From NCBI GenBank assembly GCA_964603985.1, contig CAZRXG010000006.1, forward strand, positions 1 through 64,000: DNA of 64,000 bases. The letters run 5' to 3'. Position numbers and translations under genes: made by a program. Positions 25,748 to 33,693 of this stretch are shown here, in pieces. Origin of the DNA: CAZRXG01 sp964603985. GTDB lineage: Bacteria; Chloroflexota; Anaerolineae; Aggregatilineales; UBA3940. How positions within the stretch are numbered: the stretch's first letter is position 1; each line of letters begins with the position of its first letter. Under the pieces are notes generated by a model that saw only the letters and a program-made list of their open reading frames with translations, made no database searches and was not told the DNA's origin.

Positions 25748-26296
25748 TCAGCCTCCCGGCGCGAGCAGGGCGACGGCGAGCGTAACCCCTACGACGGCTA
25801 TCACGGCCAGCGCGATCAGGGTCACGGTGACGATGATTTTCTGCTGGCGCCGCGCTTCCCGCTGCTGCTCGGCCAAGTGGTCCAGCCGTTGGCGCTCCTC
25901 TTCGTCCAGAAGCTCGCGCTGCTGCTGCATGTAAACCATGTCGGACTGCTTGGAGGCGATGAGACGCTGCCTGGCAAGCTCGTCCTGCCGTCCGCCGCTG
26001 CGCGCCCGCGTCATGATCGTTTCCAGCACGTCGAGCGGGCTGCCGCAGTTGAGGCAGTGATCGGCCCTCGGCGGGTTGGCGTAGTTGCAGGCCGGGCAAA
26101 CCTTGCCCAGCACCAGCCCACAGTTCATGCAGCGCCGGGCGTCAGGCGGGTTCTCGGTGCCGCAGGCGGGGCACATGATCTCTTCGCGGGGGGAGGCGTA
26201 CTTGGTCCCGCAGTGGGCGCAGATCAGGCTGCCCTCTTCGTCGTGCTCGAAGTGGCTCGAACCGCAGGATGGGCAGGTAATGCGTTGAAGTGGCAT
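25748..26296 (-). CDS. Zinc-ribbon protein with C-terminal membrane anchor
   Basis: The 182-residue protein begins with three or four zinc-ribbon units, with CxxC pairs in ITCPSCGSSHF, LICAHCGTKY, IMCPACGTENP, RRCMNCGLV, KVCPACNYAN and HCLNCGSPL. A charged helix of about 50 residues (KQSDMVYMQQQRELLDEEER) follows, and it ends in a single hydrophobic helix (about 155-178). This is a tail-anchor layout with the ribbons in the cytoplasm. The family resembles DZANK/zinc-ribbon proteins of unknown role. The frame is open to 26470, but the ATG at 26296 starts directly at the first ribbon and the longer leader overlaps the divergent DUF4870 gene's upstream region. Confidence 0.75.
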   Translation of the reverse strand: MPLQRITCPSCGSSHFEHDEEGSLICAHCGTKYASPREEIMCPACGTENPPDARRCMNCGLVLGKVCPACNYANPPRADHCLNCGSPLDVLETIMTRARSGGRQDELARQRLIASKQSDMVYMQQQRELLDEEERQRLDHLAEQQREARRQQKIIVTVTLIALAVIAVVGVTLAVALLAPGG

Positions 26297-26469
26297 AGTC
26301 GGCTTATCTTCGCACGTTGTTCCATCGGATTTGCCGCCCAGTATACATCTAAACCCGTGCTGCGAGAAACTTCCCGGCCAGCGCGGGGATCGCGGGCAGG
26401 CGTGCAACTCTTTGCGGCGACCTGCGTAATGATTCATGCGAGCAGCGATTGACTTAGTGGAGAGACACA

Positions 26470-27009
26470 ATGAGCGAAGAACGCGTGGTGGAGAAAGCGC
26501 CCGGCCTCAAGCCGGAGACGACATCCGAGGAGCGGTTGTGGGCCACCTTGGCTCATCTCAGCAGCCTGCTGACGCTGTTGGTCAGTCTGTGCACGTTAGG
26601 GGCGGGCGGCCTGGTGCTGGTCTTTGCGCCGCTGGCGGTTTACCTGATCTACAAGGACAAATCGCGCTTCGTGGCCTACCAGGCCGCGCAGGCTTTCGCC
26701 ATCCAGGTTTTGGGAACGGTTGGCGTTTTCGTGGCGTTCCTGGCGGGGTTGCTCATCATCGTTGTGGTCTGGGTGATCACGCTCCTGCTGAGCGCGATCC
26801 TGATCGGGCTGATCCTGATCCCGGTTGCCCTGCTCATCACGATTGCCATCGTCCTGGTCTGGTTTGTGCTGCCGGTCGCGCTGATTGGGTTCTCGATTGT
26901 GGCAGCCATCCAGACGGCCAACGGCGCGGACTACCACGCTCCCTACGTGGGGGCGTGGGTGGTTGATTGGCTGGAGCGCTACGAGGCTAGGCCATCACCT
27001 GCCGTCTGA
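26470..27009 (+). CDS. DUF4870 (Tic20-like) membrane protein
   Basis: The 179-residue integral membrane protein matches DUF4870. A soluble N-terminus with SEERLWATLAHLSSLLTLL (19-37) is followed by the YKDKSRFVAYQAAQAFAIQ motif (61-79) and three further helices, with the tail YVGAWVVDWLERYEA. DUF4870 proteins are distantly related to chloroplast Tic20 and have no settled function in bacteria. GGAGAG lies 5 bases before the ATG. It is transcribed divergently from the zinc-ribbon membrane protein gene and ends before two inverted repeats that probably terminate it. The hydrophobic segment at about 85-145 is very Ile/Val/Leu-rich. Confidence 0.88.
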   Translation: MSEERVVEKAPGLKPETTSEERLWATLAHLSSLLTLLVSLCTLGAGGLVLVFAPLAVYLIYKDKSRFVAYQAAQAFAIQVLGTVGVFVAFLAGLLIIVVVWVITLLLSAILIGLILIPVALLITIAIVLVWFVLPVALIGFSIVAAIQTANGADYHAPYVGAWVVDWLERYEARPSPAV

Positions 27010-27020
27010 CGGTGTCCGAT

Positions 27021-27060
27021 GAGGTGTGGGGCCGGGGCCTGAAATCCGGCCCCACACCTC
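27021..27060. repeat. Perfect 15-base inverted repeat
   Basis: GAGGTGTGGGGCCGG (27021-27035) and its exact reverse complement (27046-27060) enclose a 10-base loop, 12 bases after the DUF4870 stop. The following sequence is TCTTGC, so termination strength is uncertain. It may be a two-way transcription barrier. Confidence 0.75.
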
Positions 27061-27070
27061 TCTTGCAGTA

Positions 27071-27103
27071 GGGGCGATTCTACCAGGAATCGCCCCACTT
27101 TTT
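27071..27103 (+). terminator. Intrinsic terminator
   Basis: GGGGCGATTC (27071-27080) pairs with GAATCGCCCC (27087-27096) over a 6-base loop, followed by ACTTTTT. It separates the DUF4870 gene from the GH57 cluster, whose -10 TACAAT is at 27147-27152. Confidence 0.8.
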
Positions 27104-27201
27104 GTCGATTCGTCGCCGAATCCTTCTCGTTCCCCCGTGCCTGTGATACAATCCGATCCGCAAAGCGACGCTTTCAATCGTTCGTAGAAAGGGTTTAAGG
27201 C

Positions 27202-28890
27202 GTGAAACCTGTTGGCGCTTTTACGTTTGTGCTGCACAGTCACCTGCCTTATGTGCGGATGGCCGGGCGCTGGCCGCACGGCGAGGAATGGATTCACGAG
27301 GCGGCATCCGAGACATACGTGCCGCTGCTTAATACGTTGTACGACCTCAGGGCGGAGGGGGTGGAATTCAGGTTGACGATCGGCCTGACGCCGGTGCTGG
27401 TCGAGCAGTTGGCCGACCCGGACGTGCAGGATCACCTCGATGTCTACCTGGACGAGAAGATCGCGGCGGCGCGAGGGGACATCGGGCGCTTCGAGGAAGC
27501 GGACGATCCGCACATGGCCTACCTGGCCCGCTACTACGTGGATCTGTTTGAGGGGGTCAAACGCAGCTTCGATGAGCGCTTCGGGCGTGACATCGTGGGG
27601 GCGTTCAGAAAGCTCCAGGACGAGGGGCTGGTTGAGATCATCACCAGCAGCGCGACGCACGGCTACCTGCCGCTGCTGGGACACGACTCGGCGGTGTACG
27701 GGCAGATCAAGGCGGGGGTCGAGGCGTACAAGCGCCACTTCGGGCAGGCGCCGCGCGCCATCTGGCTGCCTGAATGTGCCTACCGTCCGGCCTACATCAC
27801 GGACGAGGGCACGATGCGCCCCGGCCTGGAGCGCTTCCTGGCTGACCTGGGGATCGAACTGTTCTTCAGCGAGACGCACACGATTAAGGGCGGCCAGCCG
27901 GTGGGCGTGGCGGCGGGCGACGCAATTGGCCCCTACGGCGAGATCAAGCGGCGCTACGTGGTCGCGATCCAGCAGATGATCCCGCCGCGCGAGGCGAGCA
28001 CGTATAGACCGTACTACGTCTCCGACACGACCGCCGGGCCGGATGCCGACGAGCACTCAGGTGTGGCGGTGATCGGGCGGGATAATCGCACCGGTATGCA
28101 GGTCTGGTCGGCGGAGTGGGGTTACCCCGGTGACTACGATTACCGCGAGTTCCACAAGAAGGATCCCGTCTCCGGGATGCAATATTGGCGCGTCACCGGG
28201 GCGCGCGTCGACCTGGGCCATAAGGACGCTTACCATCCCGATTGGGCGGCGAACAAGGTGGGCGATCACGCCCGCCACTTCGCGTGGCTGGCCTCCGATC
28301 ACCTGAAGCGGCATCATGAAGAGACAGGCGAGTATGGGATCATCGCCGCCAACTACGACACCGAACTGTTCGGGCACTGGTGGTTTGAGGGCGTGGAGTG
28401 GATCGGGCAGGTGCTCAGGCTGCTGGCCGACGACCCGGCGGTCGAGCTGGTGCGGGCGAGTGACTTCGTCGAGCTTCACGAGCCGGGCGAGGTGCTGCAC
28501 ATCCCGGAAAGCTCGTGGGGGATGGGCGGCACTCATTGGACGTGGGACAATCACGACACACACTGGATGTGGGGGCCGATCCACAGTGCCGAGGCGCGCA
28601 TGGAGGCGCTGGTCGAGCGGTACCCCGACGCAGACGGCGACGCCGAGGCGACGTTGAACATGGCGGCCCGCGAGCTGCTGCTGCTGCAATCGAGCGACTG
28701 GCCGTTCCTGGTGACGACCGGGCAGGCGCGCGAGTACGCGATCCGGCGCTTCACGCAGCACGTCGAGCGGTTCGAGGCACTGGCGGCCTCGTTGGAGGCG
28801 GGCAGGCCAGACCGGCATCTGGCCGACGAGCTGTACGAGGTGGACAAGGTTTTTCCCGGTATTGATTACCGGTGGTTCAAGGCGCGTTGA
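27202..28890 (+). CDS. GH57 protein with DUF1957, probable 1,4-alpha-glucan branching enzyme
   Basis: The 562-residue cytoplasmic glycoside hydrolase of family 57 is of the branching-enzyme type, which makes alpha-1,6 branches in glycogen. The GH57 barrel opens with the HSH motif (12-14). The nucleophile is Glu191 in WLPECAYRP and the acid/base Asp386 in NYDTELFGHWW, both in the positions expected from the Thermococcus enzyme. A C-terminal helical region (DUF1957, about 430-530; SSWGMGG) completes the family's usual length. The start is GTG with AAAGGG upstream. It is the first of three GH57 genes in a row and is followed at 21 bases by a small helical gene. Branching versus other GH57 activity would need assay, but the DUF1957 arrangement supports branching. 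Confidence 0.85.
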   Translation: MKPVGAFTFVLHSHLPYVRMAGRWPHGEEWIHEAASETYVPLLNTLYDLRAEGVEFRLTIGLTPVLVEQLADPDVQDHLDVYLDEKIAAARGDIGRFEEADDPHMAYLARYYVDLFEGVKRSFDERFGRDIVGAFRKLQDEGLVEIITSSATHGYLPLLGHDSAVYGQIKAGVEAYKRHFGQAPRAIWLPECAYRPAYITDEGTMRPGLERFLADLGIELFFSETHTIKGGQPVGVAAGDAIGPYGEIKRRYVVAIQQMIPPREASTYRPYYVSDTTAGPDADEHSGVAVIGRDNRTGMQVWSAEWGYPGDYDYREFHKKDPVSGMQYWRVTGARVDLGHKDAYHPDWAANKVGDHARHFAWLASDHLKRHHEETGEYGIIAANYDTELFGHWWFEGVEWIGQVLRLLADDPAVELVRASDFVELHEPGEVLHIPESSWGMGGTHWTWDNHDTHWMWGPIHSAEARMEALVERYPDADGDAEATLNMAARELLLLQSSDWPFLVTTGQAREYAIRRFTQHVERFEALAASLEAGRPDRHLADELYEVDKVFPGIDYRWFKAR

Positions 28891-28911
28891 GCGCGAAGCG
28901 AGGGTTTGACA

Positions 28912-29157
28912 ATGGCCGACGACCACGATCCTCTTCTCAAAAACATCATCCTGGATGTCGTGAATAAGCAGATCCAGGGCAACGATCCGCCCGAAACACG
29001 GCAGACCCTGGAACGGCTTATGGCAGCCGGGTACGCGCGGCAGGAGGCGATTGAGATGATCGGTAGCGCGCTGGTTGAGATCATCTGGGAATTGCTGCAA
29101 GACAGGAAGGAGTTCGACGTCAAGCGCTACAGGGCTTTGCTTGACGAATTGGGCTGA
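28912..29157 (+). CDS. Small conserved helical protein
   Basis: An 81-residue soluble, nearly all-helical protein: two helices at 6-22 and 25-45, then EAIEMIGSALVEIIWELLQ (45-63) and a short tail with FDVKRYRALLDELG. This last pattern (AI-x-x-IG-x-x-[VL]-x-x-[EI]-x-x-[VL], then FD--RY---L) occurs in uncharacterised small bacterial proteins; I know no function. ATG 28912 was chosen over a start two codons earlier; the upstream GAAGCGAGGG is a usable ribosome site. It directly follows the branching-enzyme gene and is probably co-transcribed, so it might be a partner or regulator of glucan metabolism. Confidence 0.7.
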   Translation: MADDHDPLLKNIILDVVNKQIQGNDPPETRQTLERLMAAGYARQEAIEMIGSALVEIIWELLQDRKEFDVKRYRALLDELG

Positions 29158-29193
29158 TGGAAGGCTGACGGAAAGACGGAAAGACGGAAAGTA

Positions 29194-29306
29194 CCCCCGG
29201 CGCTAAAGCACCGGGCTACGGGGCGACAAGCCAACCGGCTTGTCGCTCCACAAAGTCCCCTATCGGGGACTCCCCCGCCGGTGGCGGGGCTGACGCTGCG
29301 CGTCAG
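29194..29306. repeat. Dispersed multi-hairpin repeat R2, copy 2
   Basis: This is the second copy of the element at 17396-17507. Successive hairpins include GCGACAAGCC/GGCTTGTCGC (29223-29232 with 29237-29246), AGTCCCC/GGGGACT and a terminal CTGACGC/GCGTCAG (29290-29306). Three GGAAAGAC-type 8-base units precede it at about 29169-29192. It fills the 312-base gap before the next GH57 gene; no gene is seen here. Confidence 0.75.
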
Positions 29307-29469
29307 GGGATCCGGCGCTATGCACAGGTGAGCAAAGTGGGCCGATTTCACCCTGGATGTGCCCCGTCATTCCACGTCTTTGTTTAATTTGCCGGATGCG
29401 TGGGGCTGGGGTAGTTTATAGTGGTGGATTTATCCTTTGACTCTTCCCAACAGACAAGAGCGTCAGGCG

Positions 29470-31659
29470 ATGGCACCTAAGATATATCTCTCACTCGCAT
29501 TCCACAGTCACCAGCCCGTCGGGAACTTCGGATGGGTGTTCGGGGAGGCTTTCGAGCAGGCGTACCTGCCGATGGTGGAGTGCCTTGAACGCCACCCCGC
29601 GATCCGGCTGGCGCTGCATTACACCGGCCCGCTGCGTGACTGGCTGCTGGAAAACCGGCCCGGCTTCTTCCCGCGCGTCCGCAAGCTGGTTGAGCGCGGC
29701 CAGGTCGAGATCATGACGGGGGGCTATTACGAGCCGATCCTGATCTCGCTCTCTGAGGCCGATCAGCTCGGCCAGATAAGCAAACAGACCGAGACGGTGC
29801 GGGAGGACTTCGGCTACGAGCCGAGCGGTTTGTGGCTGGCCGAGCGGATCTGGGAACCGCACCTGCCGCGCGTGCTGAACCAGGCGGGCATCGACTACAC
29901 GATAGTGGACGACACGCACTTCAAGGCGGTCGGTTACCGGGACGAGGATCTGCTGGGCTACTACGTCACCGAGGAGCAGGGCCACGCGCTCAAGATATTC
30001 GCCACCTCGATGTTCCTGCGCTACGCGATCCCCTGGAAGCCGGTCGAGGACGTGATTGAGTGGCTGCGCGAGCAGGCCGACGCCCACGCGATGAACCCGC
30101 GTTACTTCGGGCGCGAAAAGGTGGCCGTGATGGGCGACGACGGTGAGAAGTTCGGGCTGTGGCCGGGCACGCACGCGCACGTGTGGGAAAAAGGCTGGAT
30201 GGAGGACTTCTTCAGCGCGGTTGAGGAGAACGCCGATTGGCTGGAGACCATCCCGCCCGGCGAATTCGCCCGCGAGCACCTGGGCGTGGGGCGGATCTAC
30301 CTGCCGACTGCCTCGTACGACGAGATGGGCGAGTGGGCGATGCCGCCCGACGGCGCGTGGGAGCTTCCGCACCTCAAGCACCAGCTCAAGCGGGAGGGCC
30401 GGGAGGACGTGCTGCGCTACATGCGCGGCGGCCTGTGGCGGCAGTTCATGGTCAAGTACCCGGAGGTGAACCAGCTTCACAAGAAGGCGCTGTGGGTCAG
30501 CGAGAAGGTGCACGCCATGCGGCGGGGGAAGCGCAAGCAGCAGGCGCTCGACGACCTGTGGGCCGGGCAGTGCAACTGTGGTTACTGGCATGGCGTCTTC
30601 GGGGGGATATACCTGTTCCACATTCGAGAGGCCGATTATCATCTGTTGATCAGTGCCGAGAACCGGGCCGATGGGCTGGATATGGATACGTCGAAGGGGG
30701 CCGATGGGTTCGTCCGCGCCGACGTGGTGGACTTCGACCATGACGCGATTGACGACGTGGTATTGACCAGCGACCGGCAGAGTCTGGTATTCGACCTGGC
30801 TCGCGGCGGCGGACTGGTCGAGTGGGACTTCCGCCCGGCGGCCTACAACCTGTTGAACGTGCTGACGCGCCGCCGTGAGGGCTATCACAGAAACCTGGTC
30901 GAAGCTGCCGAAGCGGGGACGGTGGTGACGCCGGGCACCGGTCAGGGCGGGGACGGCGCGCCCGACACCATCCACACGGAGGTGGTGCGCGCCCGTGAGC
31001 CTGACCTGCACCAGAAGCTGATCTACGACTGGCACCGCCGGGCGACGTTCCTCGACCACTTCCTGGGTGACGATGTCACGTTGGATGGCTTCTATCACAG
31101 CCAGTACCGCGAACAGGGGGACTTCGTTAACCAGCCGTTCGAGCACGGGATCGATGAGGACGAAAAAGGCGTCACATTGACGCTGCGCCGTGTGGGGCTG
31201 GTCTGGCAGGGGGCGGTTGCGCTGCCGGTGACGGTCGAGAAGCGGCTGACCCTGAAGCCCGGCAGCAACAGGCTGGACGTTGCCTACACGGTTATGAACA
31301 GCGACAGCGGTGACCTCAGCAAGCGCTTTGGCATCGAGACCAACTGGGGATTCGCCGGTGGGAACGAGGACCACACTTACCTGCGCATCGGCTTCGGGCG
31401 GTACGCGCTGGACGAGATCACGGCCAACGATGAGGTCGAGGACTTCAGCATCACCAGCGAGCTGTGGGGGATCGAGGTTGACGTGGAGACGAACCGCCCG
31501 GCGACGCTGTGGCGCTTCCCGCTGGAGACGGTCTCGGCCTCCGAGGCGGGCTTTGAGCGCAACTATCAGGGGACGACCATCCTGATGTGGTGGCCGATCA
31601 AACTGGCTCCTGGCCGGAGTTGGGAGGTCAGGTTGTCCCTGAGCCTGGACCAACTTTAG
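29470..31659 (+). CDS. GH57 4-alpha-glucanotransferase/alpha-amylase (DUF1925/DUF1926)
   Basis: The 729-residue protein resembles the GH57 4-alpha-glucanotransferase of Thermococcus, which moves alpha-1,4-glucan segments. The barrel has HSHQP (12-16), nucleophile Glu125 in WLAERIWEP and acid/base Asp in MGDDGEKFG (223 or 224). DUF1925 occupies about 310-395 and a beta-rich DUF1926 about 410-725, the normal order. It is slightly longer than the archaeal enzyme (about 660). ATG 29470 is chosen over an earlier TTG because the barrel starts there. The gene is second in the GH57 trio; repeat R2 lies just upstream, and the third GH57 gene begins 57 bases after its end. Confidence 0.88.
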   Translation: MAPKIYLSLAFHSHQPVGNFGWVFGEAFEQAYLPMVECLERHPAIRLALHYTGPLRDWLLENRPGFFPRVRKLVERGQVEIMTGGYYEPILISLSEADQLGQISKQTETVREDFGYEPSGLWLAERIWEPHLPRVLNQAGIDYTIVDDTHFKAVGYRDEDLLGYYVTEEQGHALKIFATSMFLRYAIPWKPVEDVIEWLREQADAHAMNPRYFGREKVAVMGDDGEKFGLWPGTHAHVWEKGWMEDFFSAVEENADWLETIPPGEFAREHLGVGRIYLPTASYDEMGEWAMPPDGAWELPHLKHQLKREGREDVLRYMRGGLWRQFMVKYPEVNQLHKKALWVSEKVHAMRRGKRKQQALDDLWAGQCNCGYWHGVFGGIYLFHIREADYHLLISAENRADGLDMDTSKGADGFVRADVVDFDHDAIDDVVLTSDRQSLVFDLARGGGLVEWDFRPAAYNLLNVLTRRREGYHRNLVEAAEAGTVVTPGTGQGGDGAPDTIHTEVVRAREPDLHQKLIYDWHRRATFLDHFLGDDVTLDGFYHSQYREQGDFVNQPFEHGIDEDEKGVTLTLRRVGLVWQGAVALPVTVEKRLTLKPGSNRLDVAYTVMNSDSGDLSKRFGIETNWGFAGGNEDHTYLRIGFGRYALDEITANDEVEDFSITSELWGIEVDVETNRPATLWRFPLETVSASEAGFERNYQGTTILMWWPIKLAPGRSWEVRLSLSLDQL

Positions 31660-31716
31660 ACCCACAACGTCCCCACCGTCGCACAACGCGGCGGTGAGAG
31701 GAGGAACGAGTCCGAA

Positions 31717-33114
31717 TTGCCAACCACGAAGTCACTCTGTGTTCACGGGCATTTCTACCAGCCCCCGCGAGACAATCCATTCAATGACGAACCGTTCTCC
31801 GAGCCGGACGCTGCTCCTTACGAGAATTGGAATGCGCGCATCACAGCTGAGTGCTACCGGCCCAATGCCGAACTGGGCAACTTTGACCTGATCTCGTTCA
31901 ACCTCGGCGAAACGCTGGCCGGTTGGCTGGCCGACAACGCGCCGGACACCTACCGGCGCATCCTCCAGGCCGACGCCAACAACATCGAACGCTGCGGGGT
32001 GGGCAACGCTATCGCCCAGCCGATGCACCACACCATCCTGCCGCTCTCGCCGCGTGAGGACAAGATCACACAGGTGGCGTGGGGGAAGGCGGCCTTCGTG
32101 CACCGCTTTGGACACCCGTCCGGCGGGATGTGGCTGCCTGAGATGGCGGCCGATTACGAGACGCTGGAGGTGCTGGTTGATCAGAGGATCGAGTGGACGA
32201 TCCTGACCGAGCGCCAGGTGGAAGATAAGCCGCCCGGCGCGGGGCCGTACTGGATACGGCTGCCGGGTGGGAAGCGCATCAAGGTCTTCGTCCGTGATGA
32301 GGAACTTTCGGACGGGATCTCGTTCAACCTGGGGAACTTCGGTGGGGCGGGGCGCTGGGCACGCGAGGTGCTGACGCCGCATAAGCGCGAGGATGGGGCG
32401 CTGACGCTGATCGCCACCGACGGCGAGACGTTTGGGCATCACTGGCGGGGTGAAGAGCAGTTCTTGCATTGGCTGCTGACCCGCGAGGCGCGCGTGGTTG
32501 GCTTCGGGGTGACCACGCTGAGCCGCTACGCGCAGGAGGTCGAGCCGCAGCACGAGGTTGAATTGATCGAGAACACGGCCTGGAGCTGCGGTCACGGGTT
32601 GGCGCGGTGGGCGACGGGGTGCGGGTGCACGCCGGGCGACTCGACCTGGAAGGGGGCCGTCCGGCGGGCGATGGATAACCTGCGCTGGGGGTTGGATGAG
32701 GTCTATGATCGGGAGATGAGCGACCTGGGGGTGGCGAAACCGCTGGCGCTGCGCGATGCTTACATCCGGGTGGTGCTGGGGGACGTCACGCCTGAGCAGT
32801 ACCTGCACGAGCAGGGGATCTACGCCACCGGTGGGGCGGCGGACCGCCTGCTCAAGCTGATCGAGGCGCAGTACTACCGGCAGCGCATGTACGCCAGTTG
32901 CGCGTTTTTCTTCGCCGGGCTTGACGAGGTGACCACGCGCTACGGCATCGCCAACGCGGCCTACGCGATCAGGCTGACGCGGGACGCGACCGGCGTTAAC
33001 CTGGCGGGGGACTTCCGGCGCGACTTGAGCGTCGCGAAGGGGGTGGACGACGAGACGGGCGAGCCGTTCACCGGAGCGGACATCTTCGACGAGGTGTACC
33101 AGGCGCTAGGGTGA
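31717..33114 (+). CDS. GH57 family protein with DUF3536 features
   Basis: A 465-residue member of a separate GH57 subfamily. HGHFYQPPR (10-18) is the start of the barrel, the putative nucleophile is Glu142 in WLPEMA, and the putative acid/base is Asp235 in ATDGETFGHH. The C-terminal half (about 250-440) contains CSWSCGHG-like and WATGCGCTPGDSTW motifs typical of DUF3536-associated GH57 proteins. Substrate and reaction are unknown, though alpha-glucan is likely from the neighbours. TTG at 31717 is the only reasonable start; AGGAGG lies about 12 bases upstream, a long spacing. It is convergent with the CARDB lipoprotein gene, and the two stop codons lie about 35 bases apart. Confidence 0.85.
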   Translation: MPTTKSLCVHGHFYQPPRDNPFNDEPFSEPDAAPYENWNARITAECYRPNAELGNFDLISFNLGETLAGWLADNAPDTYRRILQADANNIERCGVGNAIAQPMHHTILPLSPREDKITQVAWGKAAFVHRFGHPSGGMWLPEMAADYETLEVLVDQRIEWTILTERQVEDKPPGAGPYWIRLPGGKRIKVFVRDEELSDGISFNLGNFGGAGRWAREVLTPHKREDGALTLIATDGETFGHHWRGEEQFLHWLLTREARVVGFGVTTLSRYAQEVEPQHEVELIENTAWSCGHGLARWATGCGCTPGDSTWKGAVRRAMDNLRWGLDEVYDREMSDLGVAKPLALRDAYIRVVLGDVTPEQYLHEQGIYATGGAADRLLKLIEAQYYRQRMYASCAFFFAGLDEVTTRYGIANAAYAIRLTRDATGVNLAGDFRRDLSVAKGVDDETGEPFTGADIFDEVYQALG

Positions 33115-33147
33115 CGGGCCCCGGATGAAGAGACGTTGAAGCCGGGA

Positions 33148-33636
33148 TCACGGAGCAGGCGTCGTCGTGCAGATGGATGGCGGTGTGAGCGTGGGCGGGT
33201 GTGCGACGTTGTTGGTCTCGTCCATCTCGGCGATGGCGTTCCCCGCGTCGACTTCGATAGCGCCGAACGGTCCCTGGCCGTGCAGGCAGGTCTGCTCACC
33301 GGCAGCCAGCCCCTCAACCGTCCAGGATACGCCCCCCGCCGAAACGACGAATTCCCCGGCGTCGGCCTGGCCCCGGTTCTCGACGCACACGTCAGCGACG
33401 ACCGGCCCAAGGTCGGGCACGCAGTGACCGGTAAACCCCTCCATGTACACGCTCAGGCTGGCGACGACCAGGTCAGGCAGCAGGCCGGTGGGAGGTTCGG
33501 GTGTGGGGGTATCGGTTGGCACGACCGGCGACGGGCTCTCTTGCGTCGGTTCGTCCGGCGAAGCGGGGCCGCAGCCGGCGGCCAGCCCCATGACGAGACA
33601 CATAACGGCGGTGGCGAGTGCGGCTCTGCGCTTCAT
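33148..33636 (-). CDS. CARDB-domain lipoprotein
   Basis: The 162-residue protein has a signal peptide and lipobox GLAAGC, so it is probably lipid-anchored outside the cytoplasmic membrane. A Pro/Thr/Ser-rich stalk (about 24-50) leads to one CARDB-like immunoglobulin-fold domain (about 55-150). Marks are LPDLVVASLSV, VCVENRGQADAGEF and AIAEMDETNN; the last two are standard for this domain. CARDB domains often aid binding in surface proteins. GGAGAGA lies 4 bases before the ATG at 33636; a longer frame to 33666 lacks support. It lies directly downstream of the lytic transglycosylase gene's end in opposite context and may act in the same envelope layer. Confidence 0.8.
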   Translation of the reverse strand: MKRRAALATAVMCLVMGLAAGCGPASPDEPTQESPSPVVPTDTPTPEPPTGLLPDLVVASLSVYMEGFTGHCVPDLGPVVADVCVENRGQADAGEFVVSAGGVSWTVEGLAAGEQTCLHGQGPFGAIEVDAGNAIAEMDETNNVAHPPTLTPPSICTTTPAP

Positions 33637-33693
33637 CTTCTCTCTCCTCTTTGACGTGGGAAGCATCGACGGTTTTCGCGAGGACAGAACCTC

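Noticed and set aside
29491..31686. 731-codon minus-strand frame opposite the GH57 glucanotransferase
   Set aside because: It has no recognisable domain, while the plus strand codes an intact GH57 enzyme.
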